Positions 1-5,605 of a stretch of 5,605 nucleotides of DNA are shown here, piece after piece. The notes beneath the pieces were generated by a model. That model made no database searches, was not told the DNA's origin, and worked only from the letters and a program-made list of their open reading frames with translations. Position 1 is the first letter of the stretch; each line of letters begins with the position of its first letter. The translations under genes were made by a program, and so were the position numbers. The DNA is taken from assembly GCA_014380825.1 (NCBI GenBank), contig JACMJD010000464.1, positions 1-5,605 on the forward strand, in the 5' to 3' direction. This DNA comes from Phycisphaerae bacterium (GTDB lineage Bacteria; Planctomycetota; Phycisphaerae; Tepidisphaerales; Tepidisphaeraceae).

Positions 1-1211
1 CGATGAGCCGCTTCCAGGTGAACATGTCGCAAGCGCAGTTGCGCAAAATGACGAAGGAACAACTGGAAGATCAGCTCAAGGGCGCAGCGCTCGAACAGAT
101 CGACAAGCGCGATTGCGCGGGCCTGGCGAAATTCGTCGAGACCGATTGGGCGCTGAAAGAACTCTGCAACTGGGCGGGCGAGAAGTTCAGCGTCCGCGTT
201 GAACCCGCCGAATTCAAAGAACCGAATCGTTCCACCGGATTGAAGCCGGCGGCGGACATCAGCGCGTTGCTTCAGGAGCGGGCGCGCGAGGCGTATCGTC
301 CGCGCGAACGCGAATATCCGGTCGATCACGCGATGACGCTCGCCTTCGGCGACGGCAGCACGCAGAACGCGTACGGCGTGGATTACGCTCGCGCGTGGGC
401 GCAGATGAAGTACGGCGTTGAACTGCCGCTGGCGCAGTTGCAGACGATGTCCTTCCGCAAGCTGCGCGATGAGCTGGTCGAGCTGCAACGGCAGTTTATG
501 GAAGAGGGAAAACTGGAAGAGCTTGTCGATCGAATGATCGCCGAGAATCCGGAGCCCGCATCCCTGGCGGCGGCGGCGCAGAAGCGCTTTCTGATCGAGA
601 TCCGCGCCAAGGATTTCGAAACCCCCGTGGCCAAGGAAGGCGAGCCGCCGCCGGAAGAAGTGAAGTCGCGCGATGTGCTGCTTCAGTTCGGGCGGAACTT
701 CTTCCGCCGCGAGCTGACGGATCTGGAACAGTTCGTGTTGATCACGATCTTCGACCAGAGCTGGAAGGATCACCTCTACGCGATGGACATGCTGCGCAAC
801 AGCATCGGCCTGCACGCGTTCGCGGAGAAGGATCCGCGCATCATGTACAAGAAGGAAGGCTATCGCTACTTCGAGGAAATGATGGTGGGCGTGCGCGACA
901 AGGTGACCGACCTGATCTTTCGCGCCCGCGTCGTCGGCCAAACCCAGGCCAAGAGCAGCTACCGCGAAACGGCCGCCGTGCATGACACCAGCACTGAATA
1001 CGGCGTCGCCGAGAACCTGCAACAACCGGCGGCGGTTCCCACCGCGCCCGAAGGCGCCGGTGAGATGCAGGCGGCATCGGATCAGGCGCAAGGCGAAGGC
1101 GCCGCGGTCAAGACGATCACGCGTGAAGCCGCGAAGGTTGGACGCAACGATGCGTGTCCGTGCGGTAGCGGCAAGAAGTACAAGAAGTGCTGTGGGGTGA
1201 ATGCAGTGTAA
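1..1211 (+). CDS. secA: Protein translocase subunit SecA, C-terminal part (5' end outside window)
   Basis: SecA is the cytoplasmic ATPase that pushes unfolded preproteins through SecYEG. Only the last 402 residues are present. The frame is open to the left edge, so the ATG at position 3 is an internal methionine; both nucleotide-binding domains lie upstream. Visible residues 1-220 fall in the preprotein-binding/helical-wing region. Residues about 238-312 are the helical scaffold, with the recognisable FDQSWKDHLYAMDMLR at 250-265 and the following KDPRIMYKKEGYRYFEEM, which match the conserved scaffold helices. An Ala/Gln/Glu-rich linker follows (about 313-376). The end is a SEC-C zinc-binding motif, CPCGSGKKYKKCC, with Cys385, Cys387, Cys396 and Cys397; the E. 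coli protein has Cys-His in the last pair. This tail normally binds SecB or ribosomes. The segment before the scaffold is clearly longer than in E. coli. The gene ends in TAA, followed by a strong terminator. Confidence 0.97.
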   Translation, partial: MSRFQVNMSQAQLRKMTKEQLEDQLKGAALEQIDKRDCAGLAKFVETDWALKELCNWAGEKFSVRVEPAEFKEPNRSTGLKPAADISALLQERAREAYRPREREYPVDHAMTLAFGDGSTQNAYGVDYARAWAQMKYGVELPLAQLQTMSFRKLRDELVELQRQFMEEGKLEELVDRMIAENPEPASLAAAAQKRFLIEIRAKDFETPVAKEGEPPPEEVKSRDVLLQFGRNFFRRELTDLEQFVLITIFDQSWKDHLYAMDMLRNSIGLHAFAEKDPRIMYKKEGYRYFEEMMVGVRDKVTDLIFRARVVGQTQAKSSYRETAAVHDTSTEYGVAENLQQPAAVPTAPEGAGEMQAASDQAQGEGAAVKTITREAAKVGRNDACPCGSGKKYKKCCGVNAV

Positions 1212-1241
1212 GCATCTTGTGCTTCGAAAGTATGATTGAAC

Positions 1242-1278
1242 AAAGCCGCGGGATAGCTATCCCGCGGCTTTTGCTTTT
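1242..1278 (+). terminator. Rho-independent terminator of secA
   Basis: A perfect 30-base palindrome spans 1242-1271; its left half is AAAGCCGCGGGATAG. As RNA it folds into a 13-bp, GC-rich stem with a four-base AGCT loop. It runs into TTTTGCTTTT at 1269-1278. It lies 30 bases after the secA stop codon, the expected place for the end of that transcript. The opposite strand gives the same stem but a weaker T tract (TTTGTT), and no minus-strand gene arrives from the right, so plus-strand termination is the likely role. Confidence 0.93.
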
Positions 1279-1316
1279 GGTAACTGATAGATGCTGGTCG
1301 TCGTCTTCTGAATTCG

Positions 1317-2024
1317 ATGAACGACTACTCATCCGATTGGATCGACACCTTTCTCACTACGATCGATCCCGCGCAAACGCAGCGTGAGGTTGCGTTGCTT
1401 CAGCGACAACTCCCGCGCGATCGCTTCGGTCGCGTCGTGGACATCTGCTGCGGGTTGGGGCGTCACAGCGGCGCGCTTGCTGCGCTCGGATACTCCACGA
1501 CCGGGATCGACCGCGATGCGACGTTGATTGCCAAAGCGAGGCGCGCAAACCCGCATGTGCAGTTTGTCACGATGGATGCAAGGGGCATCGAAACGCTCGA
1601 CCAGCAATTCGACGCCGCGATCTGCATGTGGCAGAGTTTTGGTTATCTGGAGCGCGCGGGCAACGATCGACTGTTGTCCGGCATATCGAAGACCTTACGT
1701 CCCGGCGGTTGCTTCGTGCTGGACATCTATAACCGAAAATTCTTCGAGCCCCGGCAGGGCGTGTTGACGTCGAACCGCAACGGCCGCGCGATCCAGGAAA
1801 CCAAGGCGATTGACGGGGAGCGCATTCGCATCGAGCTGATCTACGACGGCGATTCAATGAAGTCCGATCGATTCGACTGGGAGATCTTCACGGTCGATCA
1901 AATCGCCTCGCGAGCGAATGCGGTGTCGTTGAAGATGATCGCGGCATGCAGTGCGTTCGACGAGCGCGCGGCCGTGTCGGATTCAGTGCCGCGGATGCAA
2001 GTCGTATTTGAAAAGACCGGCTAG
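1317..2024 (+). CDS. Class I SAM-dependent methyltransferase, substrate unknown
   Basis: This is a 235-residue cytoplasmic methyltransferase with a Rossmann-like fold. The SAM-binding motif I is VVDICCGLGRHSG (40-52). The acidic residue expected to hold the SAM ribose is in GIDRD (Asp65 or Asp67). Asp87 in VTMDARG is where the adenine-contacting residue normally sits. Motif IV-like FDAAICMWQSFGYL (98-111) and the post-motif LRPGGCFVLDIYN (127-139) follow in the usual order and spacing. The remaining 95 residues form the less conserved substrate side and show nothing I can tie to a specific acceptor. ATG 1317 is the only ATG start that keeps the whole fold: the frame is stopped at 1281-1283, and the only other upstream options are CTG codons. 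No good Shine-Dalgarno sequence precedes it. The gene stands alone between the secA terminator and convergent rsfS, so context does not reveal a substrate. It resembles the broad Methyltransf_11/25 group; small-molecule or protein methylation are both possible. Confidence 0.9.
   Translation: MNDYSSDWIDTFLTTIDPAQTQREVALLQRQLPRDRFGRVVDICCGLGRHSGALAALGYSTTGIDRDATLIAKARRANPHVQFVTMDARGIETLDQQFDAAICMWQSFGYLERAGNDRLLSGISKTLRPGGCFVLDIYNRKFFEPRQGVLTSNRNGRAIQETKAIDGERIRIELIYDGDSMKSDRFDWEIFTVDQIASRANAVSLKMIAACSAFDERAAVSDSVPRMQVVFEKTG
2021..2024. other. Interlocked convergent stop codons (CTAG)
   Basis: The palindrome CTAG carries both stops. Bases 2022-2024 are the TAG of the methyltransferase, and the complement of 2021-2023 is the TAG of rsfS. 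The two genes therefore meet tail to tail with a four-base overlap and no intergenic DNA, so neither can have a terminator that lies outside the other gene's coding sequence. Confidence 0.95.
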
Positions 2025-2437
2025 CGCTGCGTGACTTCCGGCTGCCATTGCACGGGTTTGGCGTCGCCCCAGAGGTTGTCCAGGTCGTAGTAGCCGCGCG
2101 TCTGGGCGTTGAAGATGTGGACGACGACGTCGACGCAGTCGACGAGGATCCAGCTTTCGCCTTCGTAGCCGGTGCTTGCCAGCGGGGCGAATTTTTTCTG
2201 GTCGGCCAGCTCGCCGATTTCGTCGGCGACGGTGCGCATCTGCCGGGCGCTGGTGCCGGTGGCGATCACGAAAAAATCGCAGACCGGCGACAAACCGGTG
2301 AGATCGAGCACGACGACGTTCGTGCAGCGCGTGTTGGCGGCATGTCGGGCGGCATCGACTGCGAACTGCCGCGCGCCGGCCAATTTCCCGGCTGCGTCGG
2401 TGGATTTGGACTGCTTCGTTAAACTGCGTTCGGTCAT
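2021..2437 (-). CDS. rsfS: Ribosomal silencing factor RsfS (YbeB/Iojap family)
   Basis: RsfS binds ribosomal protein uL14 on the 50S subunit and blocks joining with the 30S subunit, lowering translation in starvation or stationary phase. The 138-residue length is normal for the family, with a polar N-terminal extension of about 20 residues. Family hallmarks are visible: VVVLDLTGLSPVCDFFVIATGTSARQ beginning at residue 41 (the conserved D-L-x-G-x-S then T-G-T-S-x-R), a GYEGESWILVD segment at 90-100, and VVVHIFNAQTRGYYDLDNLW at 104-123, equivalent to the E. coli DVIVHVMQ...YELEKLW region. The ATG is at 2437-2435; only a poor Shine-Dalgarno sequence precedes it. The gene lies 79 bases after the helical membrane protein on the same strand, so it could be read from that operon. 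It is not next to nadD or rlmH, its frequent partners, at least on the sides visible here. Its stop codon interlocks with that of the convergent methyltransferase. Confidence 0.95.
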   Translation of the reverse strand: MTERSLTKQSKSTDAAGKLAGARQFAVDAARHAANTRCTNVVVLDLTGLSPVCDFFVIATGTSARQMRTVADEIGELADQKKFAPLASTGYEGESWILVDCVDVVVHIFNAQTRGYYDLDNLWGDAKPVQWQPEVTQR

Positions 2438-2516
2438 GGGATGGCCAGTCTACGCGCGAACGTCGATTCGCGACAACGACGGAAGACGCGCGAGTTCGAC
2501 GGCTCGATCGCGAGGA
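2438..2516. other. 79-base gap upstream of rsfS
   Basis: This gap separates the stop codon of the helical membrane protein from the rsfS start; both genes are on the minus strand. It holds a small perfect inverted repeat, CGCGAA/TTCGCG, at 2455-2460 and 2467-2472 with a six-base loop, but no T tract follows it in either direction. I see no convincing -10/-35 pair and no strong terminator. The gap is compatible with either readthrough from the upstream genes or an unrecognised rsfS promoter. Confidence 0.5.
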
Positions 2517-4079
2517 CTACTGGGGAAGATGCTTCATCCGTGCATCGGCACGACGCAGGAACGTGAGATATTCGACCGCTTCCTCGGCGAGCTGCTGGTC
2601 CTTCTGCCGCATCATGTCGACGCTCTTGCCAAGAACCGCAAGCACATCCTTCGCCGAGATCTTGTTCGCCTGAGCGCCCATGGTGGTGGAGAAATTCTGC
2701 GGCGTTACGCCGGGCGGGAACGCTGCCTTCACCACGCCCTCATCGCGGACGTAATACTTCAAGATGCTCAAGGCGTAGTGAACAACCGCTCGGTCGTAAT
2801 GCTGGCGCGCCGATTTCAGCAGCGGGCCGCGATCGTTCGGCGCGACGAGCATCGCTTTCAAATAATCGCGATCGCCGCTGATGAGCTGGCGCTCCGCCAT
2901 CATCTCGTCGCGATGCGATTCGTAGATCTGAAGGTTGCTCTTGTAACGATTGAGGTGATCGATGTATTCCTTATCGGCGGCAGCCCACAGTCGATCCGCC
3001 AGGTCGTAGGAATAGACCGCCTGCTCAAGCTTTGTTTTCTGCGCGGCGTTCAGCGGCGTTTGCAGATCGAGTTCTGCGGTCAGTGGTTCAAATTCGGTTC
3101 GCTCGGCGGGCACGGGGTGATCGAAGGCCTGAAGCTCGAGCCGCCGGCCCAGATCCCACTCGGCTTCGCCCCATTTTTTGAGGTCCGCGCCGGGCCGAGA
3201 ATCGGTCACCGCCTCTGAGAGCTGCGCGTGCTTCTGATTTGCCAGCCGCTGCAAGAGTTGCGCGCGCTTGCGATAGTTGTAAGCAAATGCCCAGGGCGAA
3301 GCGCCGTATGGATATGGCTCGAAACGCTTGACAAACGGCAGCTCGCTGCCGTCGTACACGTCGTCGGGATTATCCTTGTCGACCAACTTCACGCCAGTCG
3401 ACTTCAGGTATTTTGGAAGAACGAATCCGTTCTCATCCAGCACCGGATCAAGCTGCAGCCGGCGGTATCCCGGATCGTTTTCCGCCAGCTTCTGTCGCTG
3501 CGGGTGCGGCAACGATTCCTCGCGCACCCGCCGGCTGTAATACTGCTTCTCGTTCGAGTCGCCGAGCTTATCGCCGTACACGCTGCCGATCGCGTAAATG
3601 ATGTTGATGCTGTCCGGGCGTTCGACGTCGACGCGGTGCGCGTAGTCAATCGCATCGATGATGGTGAGATACTTGTTTGACAAGCTCGCCATCTGCACGG
3701 AGATGTTGTAGGCCTTGTTCCAGATCTGGAAGATCTGAACGGTGTCGAACTCCGGCTGGAGCATTCGAATCCATTCGACCTTGGTATCGAAGTCTTCGAG
3801 ATTGCGTTCGGATTTCTGCGATTCGCTGGTGCTCCACAGAATCATGACGAGCGGTCCGCGCATTCCGCCCAGCAGAAGCGCTAGCGCGAAGCTGTTCATG
3901 CGGCTGAGCTGTGCGGCCTTGGTTCCACCCGATTGCCCGCCGACCGTCGCTTCGCCAAGCCTCCGATCGGAGCTCCGTCGGGCGGCCGCGAATTGCCGCG
4001 TGAAAGCCGTGGCGACCAACGCGACGAGCAGCAGCACGATCACCGGCAAACGACTTGTCCTACCACTTCGGCCGATCAT
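2517..4079 (-). CDS. Membrane-anchored helical-repeat (TPR-like) protein of unknown function
   Basis: This 520-residue protein has no function I can name. Its N-terminus (basic MIGRSGRTSR, then hydrophobic residues 11-25) looks like an uncleaved anchor or signal. A second hydrophobic stretch at about 62-82 contains GGMRGPLVMILW. Residues 85-170 are helical, with conserved-looking aromatic and polar positions (VEWIRMLQPEFDTVQIFQIWNKAYNIS starting at 101). This arrangement, a GGxRG...W segment followed by a W-x-x-x-L-x-P-x-F-x-x-V...W-N-x-A-Y-N-I-S block, recalls an uncharacterised planctomycete family whose members are sometimes annotated as TPR-containing or 'IRE' proteins; this is from memory, not a search. 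Residues 170-330 are rich in charged residues and proline, and 340-515 are again strongly helical and possibly coiled-coil. The ATG overlaps the stop of the upstream permease gene and has a good Shine-Dalgarno sequence, which supports this start and a joint role. A structural or assembly partner of the transporter is plausible. The reading frame is certain, the function open. Confidence 0.88.
   Translation of the reverse strand: MIGRSGRTSRLPVIVLLLVALVATAFTRQFAAARRSSDRRLGEATVGGQSGGTKAAQLSRMNSFALALLLGGMRGPLVMILWSTSESQKSERNLEDFDTKVEWIRMLQPEFDTVQIFQIWNKAYNISVQMASLSNKYLTIIDAIDYAHRVDVERPDSINIIYAIGSVYGDKLGDSNEKQYYSRRVREESLPHPQRQKLAENDPGYRRLQLDPVLDENGFVLPKYLKSTGVKLVDKDNPDDVYDGSELPFVKRFEPYPYGASPWAFAYNYRKRAQLLQRLANQKHAQLSEAVTDSRPGADLKKWGEAEWDLGRRLELQAFDHPVPAERTEFEPLTAELDLQTPLNAAQKTKLEQAVYSYDLADRLWAAADKEYIDHLNRYKSNLQIYESHRDEMMAERQLISGDRDYLKAMLVAPNDRGPLLKSARQHYDRAVVHYALSILKYYVRDEGVVKAAFPPGVTPQNFSTTMGAQANKISAKDVLAVLGKSVDMMRQKDQQLAEEAVEYLTFLRRADARMKHLPQ
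4076..4079 (-). other. ATGA start/stop overlap between permease and helical protein genes
   Basis: On the minus strand the bases read ATGA. The TGA ends the permease gene and the ATG starts the helical membrane protein. This four-base overlap is the classic arrangement for translational coupling and indicates one mRNA for both proteins. Confidence 0.95.
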
Positions 4080-5605
4080 GGCGCGACCTCTTTCTGTCTC
4101 AACAGCACGTACGCCAGCACGGTCATCGGCAGGCCGAAGACCGCGAGCACCTTCAGCGCGTCGAACAGCCGTTGCCTGGGCAAGGCGATGCCGGCTTCGA
4201 GGTCTTCCAGCGCGCTGAATTGTGAGATGTCCGGCAGCACCGACGTGACCGCGTTCAAGAACTTGGCCAGCACTTCAACCGACGTGCTGATCGTCTTGGC
4301 GACATTGGCATCGGGCGTTTTGAACAGGTCGGTGACGACAAGATTACCGATGCCCGGTGCGGTGGCGTCGCCGAGCTGCGCGACACCCCAGTGGCCGAGC
4401 AGGATCAGCACTGTCAGCACGATCGCAATCGGCCAGGACAGAAACGTGCTGGCGAAAATGGACACGATCACCACGAGGATCGACAGCAGCCAGAGCACCA
4501 GCAAACTCTTCACAAGGTTGAACGCGAACGGCTGCGTCGCGGTGATCAGCAGAAGCGAGCGTGGTGTGACGCCGATGAATTGGTCCTTGCTGCGAGCACT
4601 GATCAGGACGTCGAAATCTTTCCCTGTGATCGTCGACGCGGGCAACGAGAAATAGGCCGTGCGGTTGGTTTCCGGATAGACCTTCACCGGCGCCGACGCC
4701 GTCGCACCAGCGGCGCGGTTCAAAACGGTTACGTCCAACTCCGTCGGCACGTCTTCCGTCTCGCCTGATTCCCGCTCGATGCCGACGCGCATCTCAAACT
4801 GAACTTGGCCGTCGGTGTTTGGCGATGCTTCCACATCGCGGAATTTATATACCGCCATCGGCACTTTTCCCGGGCCGCCGCGAAGCTGCATACCGTAGGT
4901 GCCGGTACGCGTTTGAAAGCGCGGCAGCGCGACGGTGTTTCGTCGCTTGTCGAACAGTGGCTCGAGGCGTTGAGTTTCGCTGAGGACGAAAACCGGTTGC
5001 GGGGGTGCGAAGAATTCGTAGTTCATCGTCACGCCGGTGACCTGCACGAAGAACAGCCCGCCACGCGTGAGCAATTGCTGGATACCTTCCGGTGACAGCG
5101 GCGCGACGGCGCGCTGCTTTCCCTCCGGATCGGGCAATCGAATCTCGCGGCCGCCGTTGATGTAGGAGGTGCCGACCAGTGCGTTGAGATTGCTGTCCAG
5201 CAGTTCGATCGAAACGGCCGGAATCTTGTCGACCTTTGGCTTGCCGATCGTCACTTGTTCAAGCGTCGCGTCGGGGTTCTGAATGTAGTAGGGCAGCGTG
5301 GTCGGCGGCGCTGAGTCGGCCGGGTCTGCGGGGAGAAAATTGCTCGGCTCGTATCCAAGGTTAACTTCAATCGCCAGCGGCTGCGGGTTTGCGCGCCATT
5401 CTTCCGGGACGAAGAACGGCACGAGGAACTGTCCCTCCGCCGCGCCGAACATGTATCGCCGTTCGTCGGATGGGTCCGGCGGGCGCGAATAGATCTGCAA
5501 GTCATCCGCGTTCTCGTACACGCGCGCGGTGAGCAACCCAGCCTTCTGATAATGCTCCAGCGTCGGCCGACTCGGTTGATCGACGGCGTTCGACTGGAGC
5601 CGATC
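4076..5605 (-). CDS. Probable ABC-2-type transporter permease with large extracytoplasmic domain, C-terminal part (5' end outside window)
   Basis: The frame stays open to the right edge, so 509 residues are visible and the true start is outside; the TTG at 5536-5534 is only an internal leucine. Visible residues 1 to about 355 have few hydrophobic runs and look beta-rich, with many short alternating strands and Pro/Gly turns, as expected for an extracytoplasmic domain. Three membrane helices follow at about 365-386, 390-411 and 481-501. Between the last two is a loop with VLPDISQFSALEDLEAGI, and the protein ends in a short basic tail, LLRQKEVAP. That order (helix, FASTFLS turn, helix with LGHW, then an 'LPdlsqF' loop, last helix, short R-x-K/E tail) resembles the C-terminal half of ABC-2/NatB-like export permeases. 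The N-terminal helices and the ATP-binding subunit would lie to the right. The substrate is unknown. An alternative is a non-transport membrane protein with a sensory ectodomain. The permease reading is inferred from pattern only. Confidence 0.85.
   Translation of the reverse strand, partial: DRLQSNAVDQPSRPTLEHYQKAGLLTARVYENADDLQIYSRPPDPSDERRYMFGAAEGQFLVPFFVPEEWRANPQPLAIEVNLGYEPSNFLPADPADSAPPTTLPYYIQNPDATLEQVTIGKPKVDKIPAVSIELLDSNLNALVGTSYINGGREIRLPDPEGKQRAVAPLSPEGIQQLLTRGGLFFVQVTGVTMNYEFFAPPQPVFVLSETQRLEPLFDKRRNTVALPRFQTRTGTYGMQLRGGPGKVPMAVYKFRDVEASPNTDGQVQFEMRVGIERESGETEDVPTELDVTVLNRAAGATASAPVKVYPETNRTAYFSLPASTITGKDFDVLISARSKDQFIGVTPRSLLLITATQPFAFNLVKSLLVLWLLSILVVIVSIFASTFLSWPIAIVLTVLILLGHWGVAQLGDATAPGIGNLVVTDLFKTPDANVAKTISTSVEVLAKFLNAVTSVLPDISQFSALEDLEAGIALPRQRLFDALKVLAVFGLPMTVLAYVLLRQKEVAP
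4086..4093 (-). promoter_or_regulatory. Shine-Dalgarno sequence for the helical membrane protein
   Basis: The minus strand reads AAAGAGGT, with the GAGG core seven bases before the ATG at 4079. It lies inside the last codons of the permease gene (Lys-Glu-Val), so the ribosome that finishes the permease can restart at once. It supports the chosen start. Confidence 0.75.

Noticed and set aside
3..5. ATG at position 3 as the start of secA
   Set aside because: The protein would lack both nucleotide-binding domains. The sequence is the C-terminal part of SecA cut by the window edge.
2117..2150. GAC/GTC-rich repetitive stretch
   Set aside because: It is explained by the Val-Asp-Cys-Val-Asp-Val-Val-Val run of RsfS, a conserved part of that protein, and not by a DNA repeat.
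2455..2472. Inverted repeat CGCGAA/TTCGCG upstream of rsfS as a terminator or regulatory hairpin
   Set aside because: The stem is only six base pairs with no following T tract, and CG-rich short dyads are expected by chance in this base composition.
2172..3218. A 348-codon plus-strand open frame opposite rsfS and the helical membrane protein gene
   Set aside because: It spans two well-supported minus-strand genes and the gap between them. Its translation is rich in Arg, Val and Ala with no domain, and long antisense frames are common in GC-rich DNA.
3933..4655. A 240-codon plus-strand open frame over the permease/helical protein junction
   Set aside because: It is antisense to both genes, crosses their coupled junction, and has low-complexity Ser/Thr/Arg-rich translation with no recognisable motif.
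5534..5536. TTG as the start codon of the permease gene
   Set aside because: The same frame continues without a stop for 23 more codons to the window edge, no ribosome site is seen, and a permease needs more N-terminal membrane helices.

Overview
The window looks like chromosomal DNA from a GC-rich bacterium (roughly 60% GC by eye). It is most likely a planctomycete, perhaps of the Phycisphaerae. This rests on family resemblance: the last two proteins resemble the ABC-2-type permease plus repeat-helix membrane protein pairs I recall from planctomycete genomes, and the SecA tail is longer than that of E. coli. No tRNA, rRNA, CRISPR array, insertion sequence or phage gene is visible. The window is almost completely coding.

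Layout. (1) Positions 1-1211, plus strand: the C-terminal 402 residues of SecA, the preprotein translocase motor, with the gene running off the left edge. (2) 1242-1278: a strong intrinsic terminator built on a perfect 30-base palindrome, which closes the secA transcript. (3) 1317-2024, plus strand: a class I SAM-dependent methyltransferase of unknown substrate, starting only 38 bases after the terminator. (4) 2021-2437, minus strand: rsfS, the ribosomal silencing factor, convergent with the methyltransferase. The two stop codons interlock in the four bases CTAG. (5) 2517-4079, minus strand: a 520-residue membrane-anchored, helix-rich protein of unknown function. (6) 4076 to beyond the right edge, minus strand: the C-terminal 509 residues of a membrane protein whose tail looks like an ABC-2-type exporter permease carrying a large beta-rich extracytoplasmic domain.

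How the genes relate. On the minus strand the order of transcription is permease, helical membrane protein, then rsfS after a 79-base gap. The first two overlap by ATGA, with a Shine-Dalgarno sequence inside the upstream gene, so they are very probably translated together and act in one envelope system. An ATP-binding subunit would be expected just beyond the right edge. rsfS may be a passenger at the end of this operon or have its own promoter. secA and the methyltransferase are separate transcription units. The permease/helical-protein pair is the least characterised part of the window and the best candidate for an undescribed system.
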